Assembly (NCBI RefSeq): GCF_009649845.1 | Contig: NZ_WJIE01000008.1 | Coordinates: forward strand, 124,001-188,000 | Direction of reading: 5' to 3' | DNA length: 64,000 nucleotides | Source of the DNA: Polyangium spumosum | Lineage (GTDB): Bacteria > Myxococcota_A > Polyangia > Polyangiales > Polyangiaceae | Part shown: positions 44,890 through 53,157 of the stretch, piece by piece | Position numbering within the stretch: the stretch's first letter is position 1 | How the letters are laid out: the number at the start of each line of letters is the position of its first letter | The notes under the pieces: generated by a model | What the model saw: only the letters and a program-made list of their open reading frames with translations | The model's database searches: none | Told to the model about the DNA's origin: nothing | Translations under genes and position numbers: made by a program

Positions 44890-45786
44890 ATGCCGCCGCT
44901 CGGTGATCGCCGGATGTACCTGCCGCGTATCGCGGCCCCGCGCTGGGTGGTCTTCGCCGATTTCGACGAGACGTACCTCGCGCACGACGGCTCGCCCGAG
45001 CGCCGCCGCGATCGGCGCTCGCTCGAGCAGCTCCTCCTCGAGGAGGCCGCCTCGCTCGGCCTCGTCTTCGGCTGGGTCGCCGACGGGCCCATCGACCTCG
45101 TCGCCGCCACCGTCGGCACCCACGGCCTGCGCGTCGTGCCCCATTTCATCGCGAGCTCCTGGGGCGCCGAGCTCGATTTTTTCTCCCGCGAGGAGGGCCG
45201 CCGCCCCGTCGCCGAGTGGGACGCGCGCGTCGCGCAGAGCGGCTTCTCCCGCGCCCGCGTCGAAGGCGCGATCGACGACCTCCTCCGCCGCGGCATTCCC
45301 CTCGTCCGCCGCGAGCAGGCGGGCCGGCGCATCGATAGTTACATGTTCCAGCCGAACGGGCGCGGCCCGCGGCCGGAGATCACCTCGACCGTGCACAAGG
45401 TCGCCGAGCGCCACGGGATCGGCGTCCACGTCTACCCTTGCCACCCCGCGCTCGGCGAGCCCAGCGGCGCGCATGACGTGGATTTCGTGCCGCGTGGCGT
45501 CGGAAAACGCCAGGTCGTCGATTTCATCCTCGATCGCCTCGGCGTCCCGCGCTCACGGGCCTTCGGCTTCGGCGACGACGTGGGCGACGTCGACATGCTC
45601 TCCGCCGTCGAGCACGGCTACCTCGTCGACAACGCCACCGACGACGCCAGGCGCCGCTTCTCCCGCACCGCCGGCGCCAGTTATGCCCGCGGGATCCTCG
45701 ACGTGATCGAGCGCCGCGTTGCTCCCGAGGGGGACGCCTCGCGTCCCCCTCTTGGCCAGGCAAAGCCTGGCCAATTCACCCCCTAG
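44890..45786 (+). CDS. HAD-superfamily phosphatase
   Basis: The 298-residue HAD hydrolase has motif I VFADFDETYL (nucleophile Asp followed by DET) and motif IV FGFGDDVGDVDML, of the Cof/sucrose-phosphatase-like subgroup. It has a cap region between them. The last 18 residues (after ERRVAPEG) are encoded by two back-to-back DNA hairpins and look like an added tail rather than part of the fold. Start ATG 44890; ATG 44914 is possible. Substrate unknown, probably a sugar phosphate. Confidence 0.85.
   Translation: MPPLGDRRMYLPRIAAPRWVVFADFDETYLAHDGSPERRRDRRSLEQLLLEEAASLGLVFGWVADGPIDLVAATVGTHGLRVVPHFIASSWGAELDFFSREEGRRPVAEWDARVAQSGFSRARVEGAIDDLLRRGIPLVRREQAGRRIDSYMFQPNGRGPRPEITSTVHKVAERHGIGVHVYPCHPALGEPSGAHDVDFVPRGVGKRQVVDFILDRLGVPRSRAFGFGDDVGDVDMLSAVEHGYLVDNATDDARRRFSRTAGASYARGILDVIERRVAPEGDASRPPLGQAKPGQFTP
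45727..45774. repeat. Two tandem perfect hairpins inside the HAD gene's 3' end
   Basis: GAGGGGGACGC/GCGTCCCCCTC (45727-45751, loop CTC) is followed at once by TTGGCCAGGC/GCCTGGCCAA (45752-45774, loop AAA). The HAD stop codon comes only at 45784. They may end transcription while also encoding the protein tail. Confidence 0.8.
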
Positions 45787-45971
45787 AGGCGAGCTCGCTA
45801 CGCGACCTCGTAGAGCGCATCCGCGTTTGAACAGGGCCCCCGCGACACCGCTGTCAGGCCCGCGCCCGGGGTCTCCGAGCACGATCCCTTCTCGAATCCA
45901 TGGAATACGCGGATGGCACATGCCTTGCTGGCCGTGCCGAGCCTTCCTCATTTCCGCATGAAGGAGACGAA

Positions 45972-47555
45972 ATGCCGATGGAACGACCTTTCGCGGCGCG
46001 TCGCGCGCTGCTGCACCCCCTTTGGCTTGGATCTTTGGCCCTGCTCGCCCTGAACGACCACGTCCTCAAGGGCGCGGGCATTCTCCCCGGCGCGATCACG
46101 GGCAAATTGAGCGATTTCGCCGGGCTCGTCGTCGCGCCGGCCCTGCTCGCGGCGCTGCTCCGCCTCTCGAGCCGCCGCGGCCTCTTCCTCGCGCACCTCG
46201 CGACGGGCGCCGTCTTCGCCGCCATCAACCTCTCGCCCGCCGTGGCGCGCGCCTTCGAGGCCCTCGCGGCGCTCACACCCTTCCCCTGGCAGATCACCGT
46301 CGATCCCACGGATCTCGTGGCGCTGCCCGCGCTCGCCCTCGCGTGGCAGGTCCTGCTCCCGGCCATGCAGCGACCGCTGCCCGAGCGCCCCGTCGCCCAG
46401 CGCGCCGCCGTCGTCCTCGGCTCGCTCGCCTGCGCGGCGACCAGCGAGCCCGTCGACCCTCCGCCGCCCTGCGGCCCCGATTTCTGCGGCGGCGTCGTCC
46501 CCACCGAGCCCGGCGCGCTCGCCCTGCTCAACACCACGACCGGCGAGCGCCTCGTGCGCGTGCGCCCGCTCAAGGACACGGTCGAGGTCGATTGCCCGAC
46601 CTTACTCGCGGACCCCGAATCCGCCCTCTCGCGCGAGCTCTTCGCCCCCGCCGACGCCTGGCTCCTCCAGGCGGGTCGGGGTTTGCCTCTCCAGAACAAT
46701 GAAACCGCCGGGTGTGTCGCTTACCTCATCGACGCCGACGGCCTCTCGCCCACGCTGCTCGCCTGGTCCTCCTCCACGTTCCCCACCCAGCAGATCGCCA
46801 CGGCGACGAATGGGGAGGATGGCCGCGGGATCCCGCTCACCCTCGATTCCAACGGGAAACTCTCGGTGGGCCCTCACGCCGCGGTCTTCAAGGCCCCCGC
46901 GCTCGAAGATCCTCCGGTCGCCCCCGGCTGCGCCTCGCCCGACGAGACCGTCGGCATCGAGTGGTCCACGCCGCTGCCCGTCGGCGGGCCCTGGCTCGTC
47001 GAAGGCGTCACCTCGTCGCCCGACGATTGCCACGCCATCGAGCTCCAGAACAAGGCGACGATGTACATCTGCGTCCCCGGATCGGCCATGCCCTTCCAGG
47101 CCGGCGACAGCATCGAGGTGAACGAGCTCGAGATCGCCGGCGGCTCCTACACCGAGGCGGTCGGCGAGGCGCCTTCCGGCAAGGGCCTCCTGATTCGCAG
47201 CGCCACGCATACGCTCCTCGCCGTGCGCGGCAACGTGCTCGCGCGGTACGAGCTCACGGGTTCGTCCGAGCCGCTCAGCGAGCCCACCATCGAATCCGAG
47301 CTCGCCAAGGGCTGCGCCGGCACGCACGACGCATGCGGCAGCCTGCTCGTCCCGCTCGAGGTCGGCTACCTCGGCGATCACGTCCCCTCGATCACCTTCC
47401 TGCGCGCGGGCAAGAGCCTCACGCTCGCGGACGGTTATGGCACGGTGCACCTCGTGCGCGCCGAGGCCATGCCCATCCGCGACACCGACTGCCCGCCCTT
47501 CGCGCGCGCCAGCCGCCATTACGAATCCGTCCTCGTGATCAACGCGGGGCCTTGA
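45972..47555 (+). CDS. Exported protein of unknown function with N-terminal membrane helices
   Basis: The 527-residue protein has three or four hydrophobic helices in its first 150 residues (LLHPLWLGSLALLALNDHVL, GLVVAPALLAALLRL, AAINLSPAVARAFEALAAL, LVALPALALAWQVLLPAM). A long soluble beta-rich domain with several Cys follows (LFAPADAWLLQAGRGL, AVGEAPSGKGLLIRSATHTLLA). AAGGAGA precedes ATG 45972. The VWA lipoprotein gene starts 18 bp downstream, so the two are probably co-transcribed. No family recognised. Confidence 0.8.
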   Translation: MPMERPFAARRALLHPLWLGSLALLALNDHVLKGAGILPGAITGKLSDFAGLVVAPALLAALLRLSSRRGLFLAHLATGAVFAAINLSPAVARAFEALAALTPFPWQITVDPTDLVALPALALAWQVLLPAMQRPLPERPVAQRAAVVLGSLACAATSEPVDPPPPCGPDFCGGVVPTEPGALALLNTTTGERLVRVRPLKDTVEVDCPTLLADPESALSRELFAPADAWLLQAGRGLPLQNNETAGCVAYLIDADGLSPTLLAWSSSTFPTQQIATATNGEDGRGIPLTLDSNGKLSVGPHAAVFKAPALEDPPVAPGCASPDETVGIEWSTPLPVGGPWLVEGVTSSPDDCHAIELQNKATMYICVPGSAMPFQAGDSIEVNELEIAGGSYTEAVGEAPSGKGLLIRSATHTLLAVRGNVLARYELTGSSEPLSEPTIESELAKGCAGTHDACGSLLVPLEVGYLGDHVPSITFLRAGKSLTLADGYGTVHLVRAEAMPIRDTDCPPFARASRHYESVLVINAGP

Positions 47556-47573
47556 TTTCAGGAGGAAACCACC

Positions 47574-49142
47574 ATGGACCATCGACTCGGTACAGCGCTC
47601 CTCTCGACCCTCCTCGCTTCGCTCGTGCTCACCGGCTGCGCGGACGCGGGCTCGGATCAATCCTTCGGCTCCGGCGGCAACCCCACGGAGCCCGGCGGCG
47701 GCGCGACGGGCGTCTCGCAGGGCGGCGCCCAGGATTTTGGCCTCTTCCGGAAGATCCTCGAGGCGGGCGAGATTCCCGGCCCCGGCACGCTCGACGACCT
47801 CGGCTTCTTCGCCGAGCACAAGCTCGATTACGCCCCGCCGAGCTGCGGCAACGACGTCTGCATGCACGGCCTGCTCGGCGTGATGGGGAACATGATCACC
47901 GGCTCGAATTGCACCCTCGTCCAGATCGGCATGAACTCGCCGATCGACGTGGGCAATTTGCAGCGCCCGCCCCTGCACCTCGTCATCGCCGTCGACGTGA
48001 GCGGCTCCATGTCCGGCGAGCCCATGGATTACGTGAAGGCGGGCCTCGTCGAGATGATCCCGTCCCTGAAGTCCACGGATCGCGTCTCCCTCGTCACGTA
48101 CTCGACGAGCGCGAACCTCGTCCTCGATCACGTGAGCGCCTCCGATACCCAGGCGCTCCAGAGCGCGTTCCAGGGCCTCTTCGCGGCTGGCTCGACGAAC
48201 CTCTACGACGGCCTGTTCACCGCGTTCTCCGTCGCGGATCAGCATTTTGATCCGACGTTCCAGAACCGCGTCCTCTACCTCTCGGACGGCGTGGCCACCG
48301 CGGGCCTGCAGAACCCGAGCAAGCTCACCTCGCTCGCCGAGGCGTACGCGAAGAAGGGCATCGGCGTCACGACGATCGGCGTCGGCGCGGATTTCGACGT
48401 GGAGGTCATGCGTGATCTCAGCGAGGTCGGCGCGGGCAATTTTTACTTCCTCGAAGATCCGAAGGCCGTCGTCGAGGTCTTCACCGACGAGGTCAATACC
48501 TTCCTCGTGCCCGTCGCGCTCGACGTGAACATCGACGTGAGCGTCGGCGGCGGTTATGTCGTCCGGGGTGTGTACGGGACGAACGGCTGGCAGACGGCCG
48601 AGGGCGGCGGGAACATCAACATCCCGAGCCTCTTCCTCGCTGGCCGCACGAGCTCGGACGAGCCCATCTCCGAGGGCCGGCGCGGCGGCGGCGGCGCCAT
48701 GATCCTCGAGCTCGTCCCGCGCTCGGGCGCGATCAGCGTGCCCGATCCCTACGAGGTCGGCTCGCTCGGTTTGTCGTACAAGGACCCGCTCACGGGCCAG
48801 ACGAAGACCCAGTTCACGAACATCAAGGCGCCGCACCTCTACGACGAGCCCGAGACGCATTTCAGTGACGACACCGTCGAGAAGGGGTTCGTCATGCTGA
48901 ACATCTATGCTGGCTTCAAGCTCGCCGCCGAGCTCACGGCCGACAGCGATCCGCGCACCGCGCGCCGCACGCTCGAGGCGCTCCGCCCGAATGTCGACGG
49001 GTGGCTCGCGGAGAACCCCGATCCGGACATCCAGGACGACCTCAAGTACATCGACATGTTCATCAACAACCTGAAGGTCGTCGAGGCAACCACCACGCCC
49101 TACGAGCCCGCCGATCCGCCGCCGCCCTGGCCCGCGGATTGA
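47574..49142 (+). CDS. VWA-domain lipoprotein
   Basis: This 522-residue lipoprotein (LVLTGC) contains a von Willebrand A domain at about 135-330 with an intact MIDAS (AVDVSGSMSG), the downstream Thr region (STNLYDGLFTA) and LYLSDGVAT. C-terminal sheets and helices follow that resemble the tail of chloride-channel-like VWA proteins. AGGAGG precedes ATG 47574, 18 bp after the upstream gene. It probably binds a protein ligand at the outer membrane via a divalent metal. Partner unknown. Confidence 0.9.
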   Translation: MDHRLGTALLSTLLASLVLTGCADAGSDQSFGSGGNPTEPGGGATGVSQGGAQDFGLFRKILEAGEIPGPGTLDDLGFFAEHKLDYAPPSCGNDVCMHGLLGVMGNMITGSNCTLVQIGMNSPIDVGNLQRPPLHLVIAVDVSGSMSGEPMDYVKAGLVEMIPSLKSTDRVSLVTYSTSANLVLDHVSASDTQALQSAFQGLFAAGSTNLYDGLFTAFSVADQHFDPTFQNRVLYLSDGVATAGLQNPSKLTSLAEAYAKKGIGVTTIGVGADFDVEVMRDLSEVGAGNFYFLEDPKAVVEVFTDEVNTFLVPVALDVNIDVSVGGGYVVRGVYGTNGWQTAEGGGNINIPSLFLAGRTSSDEPISEGRRGGGGAMILELVPRSGAISVPDPYEVGSLGLSYKDPLTGQTKTQFTNIKAPHLYDEPETHFSDDTVEKGFVMLNIYAGFKLAAELTADSDPRTARRTLEALRPNVDGWLAENPDPDIQDDLKYIDMFINNLKVVEATTTPYEPADPPPPWPAD

Positions 49143-49203
49143 CGTCGCCCGCCGTCGTCCGGGGCGCGTGCAAGGCGCCCCGGAATCCCTTATCCTCGCC
49201 TTC

Positions 49204-49647
49204 ATGAAGCACAGGCACATGTTCGTCGCGCTCGCGGCCGCCTTGCTCTTCGCCCTGCCCGGGTGCAAGAAGCCCGGCGACGCCGCGGGCGAGCACGGCG
49301 CCGAGGCCGAGGCGTTTGGTCGGCTCTCGATCGACGAGGTCGAGGCCAAGATGAAGGAGGCGAAGGAGGGCAAGCTCGCCTTCCACGTCATCGACAACAA
49401 CGCGAAGTCGACCTACGACAAGGGCCACCTGCCCGGCGCGAAATGGGTCGATCACGAGAACGTGCGGGCCGAGGACCTCCCCGCGGACAAGGAGGCCACG
49501 CTCGTCTTCTATTGCTCGAACGAACGGTGAACGGCTTGCCATGAGGGCGCGGTCGGCGCCCTGAAGCTCGGTTACAAGAAGGTCTTCATCATGCCCGCCG
49601 GGATCGCCGGCTGGAGGAGGGCCGGCAAGCCCGTCGAGAGACTTTAG
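49204..49647 (+). CDS. Rhodanese-like lipoprotein with in-frame TGA, probable selenoprotein
   Basis: ATG 49204 opens a lipoprotein (LFALPGC) with a rhodanese domain (FHVIDNNAKSTYDKGHLPGAKWVDH). The first stop is TGA at 49528. The same frame continues beyond it: TACHEGAVGALKLGYKKVF, then IMPAGIAGWRRAGKPVERL, stopping at TAG 49645. The continuation is exactly the second half of a rhodanese domain. The TGA stands where the loop CxNxxC-x-A-S/C needs the catalytic Cys (CSNER-[TGA]-TAC), giving a 147-residue protein with Sec109. A SECIS-like hairpin follows. If the TGA is read as stop, the gene makes only 108 residues and lacks the active site. Sec insertion is inferred; Cys-to-stop decay is the alternative. 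Confidence 0.68.
49534..49567 (+). promoter_or_regulatory. Candidate bacterial SECIS element just after TGA 49528
   Basis: AGGGCGC (49544-49550) pairs perfectly with GCGCCCT (49556-49562) around the loop GGTCG. A lower GCTT/AAGC pair (49534-49537, 49564-49567) extends it. Bacterial SECIS hairpins lie inside the coding region just after UGA and carry GGUC-type apical loops bound by SelB. Here the loop starts 20 nt after the TGA, close to the spacing in E. coli fdhF as I recall it. Confidence 0.6.
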
Positions 49648-49802
49648 CTCCGAAGAGGGCGGCGGCGGCAGGCGACATCGAAGCGATGGTGATTCACCCA
49701 ACCGCGCCCCCTGTCGCATCGGTCACATCGGGGGGGATCGTCGCATCGTTTGTCCAAGGGGTTTGTCTTGATGCTGGGGCTGTGGTAGGGACCTCTCGAC
49801 GC

Positions 49803-49816
49803 ACTCGTGCGCGAGT
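49803..49816. promoter_or_regulatory. Dyad just upstream of XRE regulator gene
   Basis: ACTCG (49803-49807) and CGAGT (49812-49816) flank a 4-nt spacer, immediately before the AGGAGG site of the XRE gene. It could be an autoregulatory operator. The 180-bp gap around it holds no gene. Confidence 0.35.
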
Positions 49817-49827
49817 AGGAGGAACCT

Positions 49828-50169
49828 GTGCCCCGACGAACCGTAGCAAAACCATTCTGCCTGAAGGTTGGCGCTCGTATCCGCGAGCTACGAAAGGAGC
49901 ACGGCAAGTCCTTGCAGGACCTCGCCGATGCCTCCGCGATCTCGAAAGGTCACCTGTCGAGCATCGAGCAGGGCCTCGCGGCGATCACCATCGAGACGGT
50001 CGAGCGCATCGCACGCGCGCTCGACATACCCCCTTATTGCGTCATGACGTTCCCGGCGGACGACGAGGTGAACCGTATCGCGGATCTCGCCCGCAAGGTG
50101 CCGAAGGGCGAGCGCCGAAAGCTCCGGAAAGACCTCGAGGCGCGCACGGCGCGCGAGCCCTCGAAGTAA
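49828..50169 (+). CDS. XRE-family transcriptional regulator
   Basis: This 113-residue protein has a classic Cro/C1-type helix-turn-helix at about 15-68: RIRELRKEHGKSLQDLADASAISKGHLSSIEQG. A basic C-terminal tail follows (PKGERRKLRKDLEARTAR). GTG 49828 is chosen because AGGAGG lies 5 bp before it. It converges with the small gene on the other strand at 50182, leaving 12 bp. Targets are unknown; a short dyad overlapping its leader suggests autoregulation. Confidence 0.88.
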   Translation: MPRRTVAKPFCLKVGARIRELRKEHGKSLQDLADASAISKGHLSSIEQGLAAITIETVERIARALDIPPYCVMTFPADDEVNRIADLARKVPKGERRKLRKDLEARTAREPSK

Positions 50170-50181
50170 ATTTCCGGCTGC

Positions 50182-50589
50182 TCATGCCGCGCGCTTGCGC
50201 GCGAACACTTCCACGGTGATGTTGAACGCGGCGCGGTGCAGTGCATCCGCCGCGCGTGTGGCTTCTTCCGCGGTCGCGGCATGGCCACGGAACACGTCCC
50301 GGCCTTCCGCGTCGATCACCCCCGCCTCCACGTAGACGCGGCCATCACTCCCAAGCGCGAGTTTGTGGAGCAGCGCCCACACGAGCAAGTCCGCCGCGGT
50401 CAACTTCATGGCTTCCTCGGCATGTAATGCGTAGCCGACGAACACCGGGCGATCCGGAGGCGGCGGTTCGTCCTCCAGCTGGAAATAAAGCGTGCCGTCG
50501 CTGGCGAGCGCGAACTCCGTGGCCACCTCCAGAGGTTCGGGCCGCTCGGGAGCGGGGGGAACCCTTCTCTCGCTGGGCTTCCTGGGCAT
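50182..50589 (-). CDS. Small hypothetical protein
   Basis: The 135-residue protein has a Pro/Arg-rich start (MPRKPSERRVPPAPERPEP) followed by a compact alpha/beta region containing two similar segments: ALASDGTLYFQLED and ALGSDGRVYVEAGV. Each is followed by helix-forming AEEAxK/AEEATRAAD, so it looks like an internal duplication. AAAGGAG precedes ATG 50589; the frame is open upstream without a site. No family recognised. Presence of the duplication suggests a real protein. Confidence 0.72.
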   Translation of the reverse strand: MPRKPSERRVPPAPERPEPLEVATEFALASDGTLYFQLEDEPPPPDRPVFVGYALHAEEAMKLTAADLLVWALLHKLALGSDGRVYVEAGVIDAEGRDVFRGHAATAEEATRAADALHRAAFNITVEVFARKRAA

Positions 50590-50723
50590 GGTTCTGTCTC
50601 CTTTGCATGAACTCGTGAGGGAGCGAGATGCTCGCCCCCTCGAGGACAAACAATGCGCCAGCGAGCACGAGGTAACGCGACCGCCGACGATTGGCAGGAG
50701 AGTGTCCGAACCCGAGGCGGGGA

Positions 50724-51893
50724 TCAGTCGATGAGGTAAAACGGGTGGAGGCAGCAGAAGGTGACGGCTCTGGTCACGTCCTTCTTGGCCTCGCCCTTCG
50801 GCGCTCCCCCTGTCGCACTGCACGTACCCGGCACGTAGTCAAGGTCGGTGATCGCCTTGCCAGCGATGGCATGCCCCGGCGGGAGGATCGGCACACACTG
50901 GTCGTGGGGGGACAACAAGCCGAGCTGCTCCGACTGGGAGGAGCAGGAGGGCCCCTCATACAGGCGAACCGATGCCGCGCATGCGCTCCCTTCGGGCGGC
51001 CCGCATGCGCACGCCTCGCAGTCGCGATCGTCGAACACCGCGTCCTCGGGGTACATCTCGTACCGGTCCCAGTTGTAGTTGTCCGGGCAGGGCGCGTCCG
51101 CCCCTTCACGAACGACACACTGGAGCCACCCAGGCCCGGGATCACTGGCGCAATACCGCGTGCCAGCGTCGTTCGGCGCGCAGGCGTCGTCGTCCGTGTT
51201 GTTCATGCACGCGAGGCCCGCGAGCTTCCACTCGGTCTTCTTGGTGAAAGCGGGCTTCTCGCTCTTGGGGCTGCACCCCTCCTCGTTGGTCGGTCCGGGG
51301 AGCGGTGAGGCCCACACGGACTGGGCGCACGGCTCCCCGCCGCACTGGGCACCGGCCGGAAGGGCGTTTTCGCTCGTGCAGGAGCCATCCCAACCGGCCG
51401 GACCATCAAAAGGGAGGCTTACGGCCCCACTTTCCCCGCACGCCCCCGCGCGGATCTCGAACGTCTCCGGCAGTCCTGTGCACGCGCCTGTCGAGGGGCC
51501 GCATTCGCAAGGCTCGCACGCGGCAGGGGCATCGAGGTCCGCGAAGAGGCGGAATTTCTCGCTCGTGGCGCCTTCGGGGCACTTGGCCGGAAGCGTGCCG
51601 GGCGCCCCGACGAACAACGAGACCGCGACCTCCGACCAGTACCCGGCGTTTCCGCTGGGTACCGGGACGCACCGGCCTGGGCACGCGGATTGCCCAGCGT
51701 CGGGCTCGCCGGGGCCTGCCTCCGTGTTGGTCCCGGCGTCCCCCGCGTCGCTTCCGGCGTCCGGAAGACACTCGGGGTCGGGGAACAGGGCGTCGGGATC
51801 ACACTCCCCCACCGCGAAGGAGGGTGGCGTCGTGCACGACGCAAGGAGGAGCCCCAAGCTGAAAACGAGCAAAAAAACAAGAGGTGTTCGCAT
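50724..51893 (-). CDS. Cys-rich lipoprotein, last gene of sigma-factor operon
   Basis: The 389-residue lipoprotein (LLLASC) has an Asp/Gly/Pro-rich spacer (PDAGSDAGDAGTNTEAGPGEPDAG) and a secreted domain with many paired Cys (e.g. CEPCECGPSTGAC, CEACACGPPEGSAC). Two related segments containing C-x2-C-x-C-GP suggest an internal repeat. ATG 51893 lies 2 bp after the upstream PEGA/porin-like gene's stop, so translation is coupled. Probably a surface protein; function unknown. Confidence 0.82.
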   Translation of the reverse strand: MRTPLVFLLVFSLGLLLASCTTPPSFAVGECDPDALFPDPECLPDAGSDAGDAGTNTEAGPGEPDAGQSACPGRCVPVPSGNAGYWSEVAVSLFVGAPGTLPAKCPEGATSEKFRLFADLDAPAACEPCECGPSTGACTGLPETFEIRAGACGESGAVSLPFDGPAGWDGSCTSENALPAGAQCGGEPCAQSVWASPLPGPTNEEGCSPKSEKPAFTKKTEWKLAGLACMNNTDDDACAPNDAGTRYCASDPGPGWLQCVVREGADAPCPDNYNWDRYEMYPEDAVFDDRDCEACACGPPEGSACAASVRLYEGPSCSSQSEQLGLLSPHDQCVPILPPGHAIAGKAITDLDYVPGTCSATGGAPKGEAKKDVTRAVTFCCLHPFYLID

Positions 51894-51895
51894 GT

Positions 51896-53122
51896 TCAAA
51901 ACTCCCATCCCGCGCCCAGTTGCGCGCCGAGCATGACCGGCGGGTGATCCGACAGGACCGTTGTACCAACCACCACCTTCACCCCGCTCGACAAGCCGAG
52001 GACATCGGCCGCCGCCTGGAGCGTGAAGGACTGCGTGACTCGAACCTTGGCGCCGACACGTCCACCCACGCCGGGCTTGACAAACGAAAAACTCGCGGGT
52101 TTGTAGCTCTGCCCGGAGTACTCGACGTTGAGCACGCCGAGGTGCGCGAGCGCGCAGCCGTAGAACCACCTGTAGTGTCCGCACACGCTGGCGAGCCCGC
52201 CAGCCGTCATGGCCGTGATTTGCCGACTCGCGACGCCCGACGTCAGCCACGCGGCGCGGGCTTCGAGCCCGATCGACACGTTTTCGTTCGGCTGCAAGCT
52301 GCCACCGATCATCGCGCCCACGGCAGGCGACCACGACGCCACGCCAAACACCACCACCGGCCCCGCCCCGATGAAGCCACGTAGCCCCTTTTTTTCGCCC
52401 GTCGCCTTCGATGGATCGTCGTAGCCGAACGGGTCTTCCTGCTTCGTGAACTCCGGCCCGGCCACCACCGCCGGCAACGTCGCAGTCGGGTCCTTCTCCG
52501 GCACGTGGACCGCCGGCTCCTGCTCCACCGTGCGCGCCGTCAGGGGAACGGGAACCTTCATGTTCTTCCCCTTCACGCCCGTGAACTTCACGACGGCCTC
52601 TTCGAAGCCGTCGAGGGTCGCGCGGATCTCGTGTTCTCCTCCGGCGACGAACGTCCAGAAGGCCGAACGCCCAAGCGCATTCCGATCGACGCCGTCCACC
52701 ATCACACGCGCGCCAGCGTGCGAGACGATCACCTCGACCCACGTGCCGTGCGCGCGCGCCACCTCGTGCGCCTCGAAAAAACGCCTGCGCTCTGCACGCT
52801 CCGCGGGTGTCGCGGCGGGAGCCTGATGGAGCGCGTGGAGCAGGAGCTCGGCCGCGTCCTCGGGCCTGCCGCCCTCGACCAGCACGAGCCCGAGGCGCCC
52901 CGAGACGAGCGGATCGGACCGCACGTTGAGCGCCTGCCGGTACGCCCTTCCGGCTTCACGCAGCCGCCCCGCGGCGCGCTCGTGGTCTCCGAGCTGCGCG
53001 AACGCCTGGAACCGCAGCTCCGTGTCCGCCTCGGGGCTCTCGTCGGTGGCGCTGGGGAGGCTCTGCGCCCACGCCGCGGGTGACGCGAAAAGCAAGATCG
53101 AACCGAACACGATCGCGCGCAT
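51896..53122 (-). CDS. Periplasmic/outer-membrane protein with TPR-, PEGA-like and barrel-like parts
   Basis: The 408-residue protein has a cleavable signal (LLFASPAAWAQ). TPR-like helices follow (FQAFAQLGDHERAAGRLREAGRAYRQAL), then a PEGA-like beta domain at about 125-190 (VIVSHAGARVMVDGVDRNALG, EHEIRATLDGFEE). The C-terminal half consists of amphipathic strands ending in Phe (LGAQLGAGWEF), resembling an outer-membrane barrel. It lies between the sigma factor gene and the Cys-rich lipoprotein gene in one operon. Probable envelope structural role; no named family. Confidence 0.82.
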   Translation of the reverse strand: MRAIVFGSILLFASPAAWAQSLPSATDESPEADTELRFQAFAQLGDHERAAGRLREAGRAYRQALNVRSDPLVSGRLGLVLVEGGRPEDAAELLLHALHQAPAATPAERAERRRFFEAHEVARAHGTWVEVIVSHAGARVMVDGVDRNALGRSAFWTFVAGGEHEIRATLDGFEEAVVKFTGVKGKNMKVPVPLTARTVEQEPAVHVPEKDPTATLPAVVAGPEFTKQEDPFGYDDPSKATGEKKGLRGFIGAGPVVVFGVASWSPAVGAMIGGSLQPNENVSIGLEARAAWLTSGVASRQITAMTAGGLASVCGHYRWFYGCALAHLGVLNVEYSGQSYKPASFSFVKPGVGGRVGAKVRVTQSFTLQAAADVLGLSSGVKVVVGTTVLSDHPPVMLGAQLGAGWEF

Positions 53123-53157
53123 GAACCGGATCCTTAACACAATCGACGGCTCGGCTC

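Noticed and set aside
46602-49400. A 932-codon minus-strand open frame
   Set aside because: It overlaps the clearly coding VWA lipoprotein and has only Arg/Asp/His-rich translation without domains.
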